A stretch of DNA of 10,238 nt, from positions 1 through 10,238 of the forward strand of contig JAEZEN010000298.1 of NCBI GenBank assembly GCA_023433185.1. Direction: 5' to 3'. The stretch comes from Pseudomonadota bacterium (GTDB lineage Bacteria; Pseudomonadota; Alphaproteobacteria; Rhizobiales; Kaistiaceae). A program made the position numbers and the translations under genes. Below, in pieces: positions 1 to 5,458 of this stretch (position 1 is its first letter; every line of letters starts with the position of its first letter). The notes under the pieces were generated by a model. It saw only the letters and a list, made by a program, of their open reading frames with translations, ran no database searches and was not told where the DNA came from.

Positions 1-363
1 GGCTAAGCCCCCCCCCGACGTCGCCCCGTCGACATCGTAGTCCCCGAACACCGCCATCGACTCGCCGGCCACGACGGCATCGGCGATGCGCGCGGCGGCG
101 GCATCCATCGCGGTCAGCACCGAGGGATCGGGCATCAGGCGCTTGAGCGCCGGTTCGAGAAAGTGCGGCACGTCGTCGGCCGCCACCCCGCGCCCGGCCA
201 GGACGCGGGCGACGATGTCGGACACCGCGTGGCGCTGGGCGATGGAGGTGGCGATCCGCGCTCCTGCCTCGTCGAGGCGCGATACCCAGCGCCGCCCGGT
301 CAGCGAGCGAGCGACGCCGAGGAAGGCGCGCGCCGCAGCAGGACGGGGGAGAAGATCGAGCAT
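1..363 (-). CDS. recJ: RecJ single-stranded-DNA exonuclease, N-terminal part (cut by window edge)
   Basis: RecJ is a 5'-to-3' exonuclease on single-stranded DNA that acts in recombinational repair and mismatch repair in the cytoplasm. The reading frame is open from an ATG at 363-361 to the window edge, giving 121 codons of a protein that is usually near 600 residues. The recognisable parts are an early FLGVARSLTGRRW segment, then IAQRHAVSDIVARVLAGRGV, the LKRLMPDPS segment, and the first DHH-phosphoesterase metal motif GDYDVDGATS at residues 107-116 (Asp108, Asp110 and Asp112 would help bind metal). The residues just after it are Gly-Gly-Gly-Leu-Ala, encoded partly by a run of nine G (positions 8-16 read on the minus strand). 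A run one base shorter would put TAG in frame almost at once. The gene is divergent from minC. The DHHA1 domain and the later motifs lie outside the window. The family call is secure from the motif and its N-terminal context. Confidence 0.9.
   Translation of the reverse strand, partial: MLDLLPRPAAARAFLGVARSLTGRRWVSRLDEAGARIATSIAQRHAVSDIVARVLAGRGVAADDVPHFLEPALKRLMPDPSVLTAMDAAAARIADAVVAGESMAVFGDYDVDGATSGGGLA
8..16. repeat. Homopolymer of nine C (nine G in the recJ sense)
   Basis: Positions 8-16 are nine consecutive C on the plus strand. They lie inside recJ, directly after the codons for the DYDVDGATS metal motif. As written the frame stays open to the edge. Eight bases instead of nine would create an early TAG, and ten would shift the frame. 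Such tracts are prone to polymerase slippage and to sequencing error. The window holds too little downstream sequence to tell which length is correct. Confidence 0.6.
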
Positions 364-369
364 GATCGC

Positions 370-396
370 GAATCGGTCCGTTGAAGCGTGATTCTA
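370..396 (-). promoter_or_regulatory. Candidate recJ promoter: -10 box overlapping a GANTC site, plus a second GANTC
   Basis: On the minus strand TAGAAT (plus positions 391-396) is a one-mismatch fit to the -10 consensus, about 28 bases upstream of the recJ ATG. I see no good -35 box at 16-18 bases. The -10 overlaps GATTC at 390-394, and a second GANTC site, GAATC, lies at 370-374. GANTC is the target of the alphaproteobacterial cell-cycle methylase CcrM. Promoters controlled by GcrA typically carry GANTC near a -10 with a poor -35. The 370-374 site read on the minus strand is CGATTCG, which fits the YGAKTCG form I recall for GcrA. Promoter activity and GcrA control are inferred. Confidence 0.4.
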
Positions 397-520
397 CGCA
401 ATTCGCCCCGGTTGCGCGCCCCGTCGCGCCGGTCCGGCCAGGACGGTGCGTCCGCGATTGACGGAGAGCGCGGCTGCGAAGCCGCACCCGCCGGGGAAAT
501 CGCCGGCGCCACCGCCTCGG

Positions 521-535
521 TTAACGCTCCGTTAA
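521..535 (+). promoter_or_regulatory. CtrA-type box 1 upstream of minC (TTAA-N7-TTAA)
   Basis: TTAA at 521-524 and TTAA at 532-535 are separated by exactly seven bases, which is the full consensus for the alphaproteobacterial cell-cycle regulator CtrA. The second half reads TTAACCAC, close to the TTAACCAT half-site. The site sits 53 bases upstream of the preferred minC start and is directed toward it. TTAA is otherwise apparently absent from this GC-rich window. Confidence 0.65.
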
Positions 536-555
536 CCACCTCCCGGCGACTTTGG

Positions 556-570
556 CTAACCGTTCATTAA
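556..570 (+). promoter_or_regulatory. CtrA-type box 2 upstream of minC (CTAA-N7-TTAA)
   Basis: CTAA at 556-559 and TTAA at 567-570 are again seven bases apart, giving one mismatch to the TTAA-N7-TTAA CtrA consensus. The first half reads CTAACCGT. A further TTAA follows at 577-580, inside a GTTAAC palindrome at 576-581, but its spacing to the previous half-site is six rather than seven. Box 2 lies 35 bases from box 1. It would be inside the coding region if minC began at the TTG at 552, which favours the TTG at 588. Confidence 0.5.
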
Positions 571-587
571 CTCCGGTTAACAAGACC

Positions 588-1307
588 TTGTCGCTCGCCG
601 CCGAAGCGCCGTCGCGCCCGAAGCTCCGCCTCGCCGGACGCTCCTTTCTCGCCTTCGTCCTCGAGCCGGCCGCGCCGGTCGCGGACTGGCTCGCCGATCT
701 CGACGACGTGGCGCGGAAATCCGCGGCCTTCTTCGCCAACCGGCCCGTGATCCTCGACCTCAGCACGCTTCGCCCCGACAAGGCGGAGGCCGAACTCCTC
801 CTCGAATCCCTCAAGGTGCGCGCGATCCGGGTGATGGCTGTCGAGGGCATCGACCCCGAAATGCTGGGCCCCGGACTGGCGCCGCTGGCGGCCGGCGTTC
901 CCTCGGCGAAGCCGATCGAGATACCCGACGGCAAGGCGACCGCAGAGCCGGGCAAGGCGGAGCCCCCGGCCCCGGCTCCGGTCTCGATGATCGTCGATCG
1001 TCCCGTGCGCTCGGGGCAGACGATCTACTTCCCCGAGGGCGATCTCACCGTCATCGGCTCGGTATCCTCGGGCGCCGAGGTGATCGCGGGCGGCTCGGTC
1101 CACGTCTACGGGGCGCTCCGCGGCCGCGCCGTGGCCGGCGCGACCGGCAATGCCGCAGCCCGCATCCACTGCAGCCGCTTCCATGCCGAACTGGTCGCCA
1201 TCGACGGCAACTACATGGCCGCCGAGGACGCCCCGCAGAAGCTTGCCGGCAAGCCGGTCAACATCCGCCTCCAGGGCGGCTCTCTCGTCACGCAGATCAT
1301 GGAATGA
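588..1307 (+). CDS. minC: Septum site-determining protein MinC
   Basis: MinC inhibits FtsZ polymerisation; MinD recruits it to the membrane near the poles so that division occurs at midcell. The protein is 239 residues from the preferred start. An N-terminal FtsZ-inhibiting domain (GRSFLAFVLEPAAPVADWLADLDD, about residues 17-90) is followed by an Ala/Pro-rich linker (about 100-130). The C-terminal beta-helix MinC_C domain (about 133-228) carries the hallmark RSGQTIYFPEGDLTVIGSVS, GAEVIAGGSVHVYG and LRGRAVAG segments. There is no ATG or GTG near the expected N-terminus. The candidates are TTG at 552 and TTG at 588, and neither has a clear Shine-Dalgarno sequence. I prefer 588 because it leaves both CtrA-type boxes upstream and gives a lead before GRSF of about the length I recall for rhizobial MinC. 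The 552 start would add 12 residues. First gene of minCDE. Confidence 0.93.
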   Translation: MSLAAEAPSRPKLRLAGRSFLAFVLEPAAPVADWLADLDDVARKSAAFFANRPVILDLSTLRPDKAEAELLLESLKVRAIRVMAVEGIDPEMLGPGLAPLAAGVPSAKPIEIPDGKATAEPGKAEPPAPAPVSMIVDRPVRSGQTIYFPEGDLTVIGSVSSGAEVIAGGSVHVYGALRGRAVAGATGNAAARIHCSRFHAELVAIDGNYMAAEDAPQKLAGKPVNIRLQGGSLVTQIME

Positions 1308-1330
1308 CGCCCGAAAGGAGCAGGAACGCA

Positions 1331-2143
1331 ATGGGCACGGTTCTCACAGTCACCTCCGGCAAGGGCGGGGTCGGCAAGACGACGTCGACCGCCGCCATCG
1401 GTGCAGCGCTCGCCCTGAGCGGCCAGCGGGTCGCCGTCGTCGACTTCGACGTCGGCCTCAGGAACCTCGACCTGGTGCTCGGCGCCGAGCGCCGGGTCGT
1501 CTTCGACTTCATCAACGTCGTCCAGGGCCAGGCCAAGCTCAACCAAGCCCTGATCCGCGACAAGCGGCTGGAGAACCTCTACCTCCTCCCCGCCTCGCAG
1601 ACCCGCGACAAGGACGCCCTCACCGACGACGGCGTCACCTTCGTCATCGACGCGCTCCGCGAGGACTTCGACTGGGTGATCTGCGACAGCCCGGCGGGCA
1701 TCGAGCGCGGCGCGCTGCTCGCCATGCGCCACGCCGACATCGCGATCGTCGTCACCAATCCCGAGGTCTCCTCGGTCCGCGATTCCGACCGCATCGTCGG
1801 CCTCCTCGACGCCCGTACGCTCGCCGCCGAGCGCGGACAGCAGGTCGAGAAGCACATCCTGATCACCCGCTACGACGCGGCCCGCGCCGCACGCGGCGAG
1901 ATGCTGTCGGTCGAGGACGTGCTCGACATCCTGTCGCTGCCGCTGATCGGCATCGTCCCAGAGAGCCAGGCGGTGCTGCGGGCCTCCAATGTCGGCTCGC
2001 CGATCACCCTTGCCGACCCGCAGAGCGCGTCGGCCAAGGCCTACATGGATGCCGCCAAGCGGCTGCGCGGCGACACCGTGCAGATGACCGTTCCCACCGG
2101 CAAGCGCGGCTTCTTCGGGAGCCTTTTCGGGAGGGCTGCCTGA
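1331..2143 (+). CDS. minD: Septum site-determining ATPase MinD
   Basis: MinD is the membrane-cycling ParA-type ATPase of the Min system: with ATP it dimerises on the membrane and carries MinC, and MinE triggers hydrolysis and release. The 270-residue protein starts at ATG 1331, preceded by AAAGGAG at 1314-1320; an in-frame ATG at 1304 has poorer context and would add nine non-conserved residues. The deviant Walker A motif GKGGVGKTT is at residues 10-18, with signature Lys11 and catalytic Lys16. Switch-like DFDVGLRNLD is at 38-47, and Walker B with WVICDSPAGIERGA at 115-128. The C-terminal amphipathic membrane-targeting helix KRGFFGSLFGR spans 258-268. It lies 23 bases after minC and overlaps minE by one base, which indicates tight operon coupling. 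Confidence 0.97.
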   Translation: MGTVLTVTSGKGGVGKTTSTAAIGAALALSGQRVAVVDFDVGLRNLDLVLGAERRVVFDFINVVQGQAKLNQALIRDKRLENLYLLPASQTRDKDALTDDGVTFVIDALREDFDWVICDSPAGIERGALLAMRHADIAIVVTNPEVSSVRDSDRIVGLLDARTLAAERGQQVEKHILITRYDAARAARGEMLSVEDVLDILSLPLIGIVPESQAVLRASNVGSPITLADPQSASAKAYMDAAKRLRGDTVQMTVPTGKRGFFGSLFGRAA

Positions 2144-2403
2144 TGTTCAGCTTCTTCAAGTCCAGGTCCACCGCACCGGTCGCCCGCGACCGCCTCAAGG
2201 TGCTGCTCGCCCACGAGCGGGCCTTCCTCAACAAGCCCGACCTGATCGCGGTGCTGCGGGAGGAGATCCTCGCCGTCATCCGCAAGCACGTCCCGGTCGA
2301 ACCGGAGAACGTGCGGGTCACCACCGAACGCGATGCCAAGGTATCGACCCTGTCGGTGGACATCGAGATCCCGATGGATCATCCGGCGGCCGCGGCGGCC
2401 TGA
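2143..2403 (+). CDS. minE: Cell division topological specificity factor MinE
   Basis: MinE binds MinD on the membrane, displaces MinC and stimulates MinD ATP hydrolysis, so that the inhibitor is removed from midcell. The 86-residue length is normal for the family. The N-terminal membrane-contacting segment MFSFFKSR is followed by the MinD-binding helix (RDRLKVLLAHERAFLNKPDL, about residues 15-34). The C-terminal topological-specificity domain contains LREEILAVIRKHV (38-50), then VTTERDAKVSTLSVDIEIP, and ends in an alanine-rich tail. The ATG overlaps the minD TGA by one base (TGATG), and GGGAGG at 2129-2134 is a well-spaced ribosome site within minD. It is the last gene of the operon; I see no convincing terminator in the 125 bases that follow. 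Confidence 0.96.
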   Translation: MFSFFKSRSTAPVARDRLKVLLAHERAFLNKPDLIAVLREEILAVIRKHVPVEPENVRVTTERDAKVSTLSVDIEIPMDHPAAAAA

Positions 2404-2432
2404 CGGCGGGCGGGACGTCCGTCATCGTCCTG

Positions 2433-2460
2433 TTGACGGGGCGCGGGAAGTTCATACGCT
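2433..2460 (+). promoter_or_regulatory. Possible sigma-70 promoter before the tandem SnoaL-like gene
   Basis: TTGACG at 2433-2438 matches the -35 consensus in five of six positions. It is followed after 16 bases by TACGCT at 2455-2460, a weak -10. The pair lies about 70 bases upstream of the ATG at 2529, in the 125-base gap after minE. The rest of the gap shows no other motif that I recognise. The call is tentative because the -10 is poor. Confidence 0.3.
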
Positions 2461-2528
2461 CGGGCGTGCCACCCGGTGGCGCGCTCCTTTCGTCATGCCC
2501 TACGCCAACCCCGTCGGAGTTTCGAGCC

Positions 2529-3500
2529 ATGCCGAAGCCACTCTCCCTCGTCGCCCTCGCCACCCTCCTCGCAGCCGGCCCCGCCCTCGCCGAGGATTGC
2601 GCGCCGCCGACGGCGGCCGAGCTCGAGGCGATCGCCGTAGCCTATTTCGACGCCTTCAACGCGGCCGACAGCGACGCCCTCGACGCGCTGCTCGCGCCCG
2701 ACTACGTACAGAACATGGGCGCCATCATGAGCCAGGACCGGGCGCTCCACCTGGATCGCATGATGGCCGTCCGCTCCGGATTCCCCGATGGCGTCTACAC
2801 GATCGACTGGACGCTGATCGACGGCGACAAGGTGGTGATCCGCAATACCTTCCGCGGCACCCATGAAGGCGAATTCGCGGGCGTGCCCGCGAGCGGCAAT
2901 CCCGTCGCCGTCGGCGCCTTCCACGTCCATCGCGTCGCCTGCGGCAAGATCGCCGAGACGTGGAACGCCGGCGACGCGCTCGGCCTGTTCTACCAGATGG
3001 GCGCGCTCGACCTGAAGATGACCACCGCGCCGGACGAGGAAGTGCCGGCCTCGCAGCCGCCGGAGATGGCGGAGTGCCCGACGACGACCCCGGAGGAGAA
3101 TGTCGCCAGTGCGCGGCGCTGGTATGACGAGGCGCTCAATGCGCGCACCCTCGCGGTCATCGACGAGATCGCCTGGCCCAACATGGTGCACCATTCCGGC
3201 CTGGTGCCCGATGCCGTCGGCGCCGAGGCGGTGAAGGGCAGCCTCGCGCCCCTCAGCGCGGCCTTCCCCGACATCCGGTTCACCGTCGACGACGTGATCG
3301 CCGACGAGGACACGGTGCTTGTCCGCTGGACCGGCAAGGGCACGCATGACGGCACCGCCTTCCTCGGCGTCGCGACCAGCGCCAAGCCGGTCGAGTTCGC
3401 CGGCATGAACGCCTTCCGCTTCCAGTGCGGGCGGATGATCGAGGGCTGGTCGGAGGCGAACGGCCTCGGCCTGCTGCGGCAGCTCGGCGGCCTTCAGTAG
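2529..3500 (+). CDS. Exported protein with two tandem SnoaL/NTF2-like domains
   Basis: The predicted protein has 323 residues from ATG 2529, with GGAG at 2516-2519; an ATG at 2433 in the same frame would bury the signal peptide and is rejected. Residues 1-21 are a typical Sec signal peptide ending in Ala-Leu-Ala, so the mature protein should be periplasmic. Two homologous alpha/beta cone domains follow. Domain 1 (about 24-160) contains YFDAFNA, FRGTHEGEFAGVP and CGKIAETW, ending in LGLFYQMGAL. Domain 2 (about 183-322) contains WYDEALNA, GKGTHDGTAFLGV and CGRMIEGW, ending in LGLLRQLGGL. These resemble SnoaL-like 'ester cyclase' proteins (PF07366 type), whose substrates are usually unknown, so no reaction can be assigned. 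Each domain has exactly two cysteines at matching places (24/138 and 183/300), consistent with one disulfide per domain. The gene is probably monocistronic and converges with the VWA gene. Confidence 0.85.
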   Translation: MPKPLSLVALATLLAAGPALAEDCAPPTAAELEAIAVAYFDAFNAADSDALDALLAPDYVQNMGAIMSQDRALHLDRMMAVRSGFPDGVYTIDWTLIDGDKVVIRNTFRGTHEGEFAGVPASGNPVAVGAFHVHRVACGKIAETWNAGDALGLFYQMGALDLKMTTAPDEEVPASQPPEMAECPTTTPEENVASARRWYDEALNARTLAVIDEIAWPNMVHHSGLVPDAVGAEAVKGSLAPLSAAFPDIRFTVDDVIADEDTVLVRWTGKGTHDGTAFLGVATSAKPVEFAGMNAFRFQCGRMIEGWSEANGLGLLRQLGGLQ

Positions 3501-3519
3501 ACCGGACGCCGCGCAGATA

Positions 3520-3545
3520 CCTCCCGGCTCCAGGGAGCCGGGAGG
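3520..3545. terminator. Inverted repeat between convergent genes, likely bidirectional terminator
   Basis: CCTCCCGGCTCC (3520-3531) and GGAGCCGGGAGG (3534-3545) are perfectly complementary 12-base arms separated by two bases. In RNA this would fold as roughly an 11-bp stem with a four-base loop. It lies 19 bases after the stop of the SnoaL-like gene and 12 bases beyond the stop of the convergent VWA gene. Neither strand has a clear T tract, so it may act as an imperfect intrinsic terminator or as a barrier to 3' decay. Confidence 0.6.
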
Positions 3546-3557
3546 CGGATCGCTCCG

Positions 3558-5333
3558 CTATTCGTTGACCGACTGCGCCGACGAGGCGGCACGGACGAGC
3601 TTCACGAACTCGGCGCGGAGCCCGAACTCGTCGGCGCCCCTGGCGCCCTTGGCGAGGGCGGCGATCTCGTCCCAGCCGTAGCCGGCGCCGAGCCAGGGAT
3701 CGCCGCGGAGCTTCTGGCCATAGGCAGCGACCGCCAGCGCGAAGCGGGTCGACTCTGGCGCCTCGGCCAACGCCGCCGGCCGGTCGACGTCGGTGACCGG
3801 GCGCGTGATCAAGTGTGAGGTCCCCTCGCCCGGCAGCTTGTAGCGAACCTTGACGAAGGCGGTCTCCTCGCTCGGCCCCGACGGGCCGGTGCTGACCTTC
3901 TGGTAGCGAAGCGGATCGGCGGCGAGCGGCCCGCCGACCGGCGTGATCTCGTAGAGTGCCGTGACCGAGGCGCCCGAGCCGACCTCGCCGGCATCGACCT
4001 GGTCGTTGTTGAAGTCCTCGCGGTTGAGGAGCCGGGTCTCGTAGCCGATCAGCCGATACTCGGCGACGCGGTCGGGATTGAACTCGACCTGGATCTTGAC
4101 GTCGTCGGCGATCGGGAAGAGCGATCCGGAGAAGTCGTCGCGGAACAGCTTGTGGGCCTCGTCGAGGGTGTCGATGTAGGCCGCCGTGCCGTTACCGGAC
4201 TGGGCGAGGGTCTGCATCATCAGGTCGTTGTAGTTGTCGCCGCCGAAGCCATAGACCGAGAGGTAGACGCCGCTCTTGCGCTTCTCGGCAACGAAGTCCT
4301 CGAGCATCGTCTCGCTGGCGATGCCGACGTTGAAGTCGCCGTCGGTCATCAGGATCACCCGGTTGACGGCGTTGGCGTCGAAGCGCTGCTCGGCCATGGC
4401 ATAGGCGAGCGCCAGGCCCTCGCCGCCCGCCGTCGAACCGCCGGCGGACATGGCCTTCACGGCGCAGCGGATCTTGAGCTTCTCGCTGCCCGGGGTCGGC
4501 CTGAGCACCGCGCCGGCGGCCCCGGCATAGACGGCGATCGACACCGTGTCCTCGGGCCGGAGCTGGTCGATCAGCACGTCGAGCGCCTTCTTGACCAGCG
4601 GCAGCTTCTCGGGCTGGTTCATCGATCCGGAGACGTCCATCAGGAACACGAGGTTGAGCGGTGGCCGCTCGCCCGGCGCGATGTCGTAGCCCTGGAGCCC
4701 GATATGGACGATCTCCTTGCCCGGCGCCCAGGGCGACGGCACGAGGGTGGCGTTGATCGCGAAGGGCACGTCGGGGTCGCTTGGCAGCGCGTAGCCGTAG
4801 TCGAAATAGTTCACGAGTTCCTCGACGCGGACCGCGTCGCGCGGCGGCAGGTACCCGTCGTTGAGGAAGCGCCGGACGTTGGCATAGGAGGCGGTGTCGA
4901 CGTCGATCGAGAAGGTCGAAACCGGGTCGTCGGCGACCTGCTTCACCGGGTTCAGGGTCGCGTTCGGGTACTTCTCGGTGTTGACCGGCTGCTGGTAGGG
5001 GCCGCCCATGTCAGCCCCGTGCTCCATCATCACGCTGCTTGGCGCCGAATGCGGTACCGGCGACGAGGGCGGCGGCTGTGGCGCGGCGAGGCCGACAACC
5101 GGGCCGCCCTTGCGGAGGGACCCGGAGCCGCCGGAGCGGCTACGGATGCCGCCACCGTCCTCGTCGCCGCTCCCGATATCGAAGCCCAGTTCGGCGCAAG
5201 CGCGCGCCGAAGGTAGTCCCTCCCGCTCCGCACGGTCCGCGGCACGCACCGGGCTGGCCGACAATGCGCTCGCGGAGAGAAGAAACGAGAAGGCGCAAGC
5301 CGTTTTCACGGGCACTGACAGGTGGCTCATCAT
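3558..5333 (-). CDS. Exported von Willebrand factor A (VWA) domain protein, YfbK-like
   Basis: The protein has 591 residues from the first of two adjacent ATG codons (5333-5331), with GGAG nine bases upstream; earlier in-frame starts at 5510 and 5420 would place a non-hydrophobic leader before the signal peptide. Residues 1-31 are a signal peptide ending in Val-Arg-Ala. A Gly/Ser/Pro-rich low-complexity stretch follows (about 52-110). A YfbK-type N-terminal module comes next (PVSTFSIDVDTASYANVRRF, about 137-156, then VEELVNYFDYGY). The VWA domain (about 225-415) has a complete metal-ion-dependent adhesion site: DVSGS at 233-237 with Asp233, Ser235 and Ser237; a Thr near 301; and Asp331 in ILMTDGDFN. 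The remainder matches the C-terminal region common to YfbK relatives (DUF3520 type). Such proteins probably bind protein partners in the envelope through Mg2+, but their biological role is not established. It is the last gene of the minus-strand run, 125 bases after its upstream neighbour. Confidence 0.88.
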   Translation of the reverse strand: MMSHLSVPVKTACAFSFLLSASALSASPVRAADRAEREGLPSARACAELGFDIGSGDEDGGGIRSRSGGSGSLRKGGPVVGLAAPQPPPSSPVPHSAPSSVMMEHGADMGGPYQQPVNTEKYPNATLNPVKQVADDPVSTFSIDVDTASYANVRRFLNDGYLPPRDAVRVEELVNYFDYGYALPSDPDVPFAINATLVPSPWAPGKEIVHIGLQGYDIAPGERPPLNLVFLMDVSGSMNQPEKLPLVKKALDVLIDQLRPEDTVSIAVYAGAAGAVLRPTPGSEKLKIRCAVKAMSAGGSTAGGEGLALAYAMAEQRFDANAVNRVILMTDGDFNVGIASETMLEDFVAEKRKSGVYLSVYGFGGDNYNDLMMQTLAQSGNGTAAYIDTLDEAHKLFRDDFSGSLFPIADDVKIQVEFNPDRVAEYRLIGYETRLLNREDFNNDQVDAGEVGSGASVTALYEITPVGGPLAADPLRYQKVSTGPSGPSEETAFVKVRYKLPGEGTSHLITRPVTDVDRPAALAEAPESTRFALAVAAYGQKLRGDPWLGAGYGWDEIAALAKGARGADEFGLRAEFVKLVRAASSAQSVNE

Positions 5334-5437
5334 GGCCAACGTCTCCGACAGCGCCCCCCGCCTGCGGAGAAGGTCCCACTGCAATTGGCGGGCTTTTGGG
5401 CCGGATAGCGGCACAATCATGGACAAACGTTCATGTT

Positions 5438-5453
5438 CGCCCCGGTCGGGGCG
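5438..5453 (-). terminator. Short GC hairpin after the exported 447-residue gene
   Basis: CGCCCC (5438-5443) and GGGGCG (5448-5453) form a six-base-pair stem with a four-base loop, starting six bases past the stop codon at 5459-5461 on the minus strand. No T tract follows. It could attenuate read-through into the VWA gene 100 bases on, but the evidence is only the inverted repeat. The rest of the 125-base gap holds the VWA ribosome site and no clear promoter. Confidence 0.3.
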
Positions 5454-5458
5454 TCGCG

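Noticed and set aside
458..463. TTGACG as a -35 box in the recJ/minC intergenic region
   Set aside because: No acceptable -10 lies 15-19 bases downstream; the sequence there is GC-only hairpin.
470..485. Small hairpin with a GCGA tetraloop (GCGGCT / AGCCGC) between recJ and minC
   Set aside because: The stem is only six base pairs, has no T tract and lies in very GC-rich sequence where such repeats arise by chance. I could not tie it to any RNA family.
1150..2403. Plus-strand frame of 417 codons over minD that ends as MinE
   Set aside because: Only the last 86 codons are MinE. The earlier part is minD read in the wrong frame, so it is not a fusion protein.
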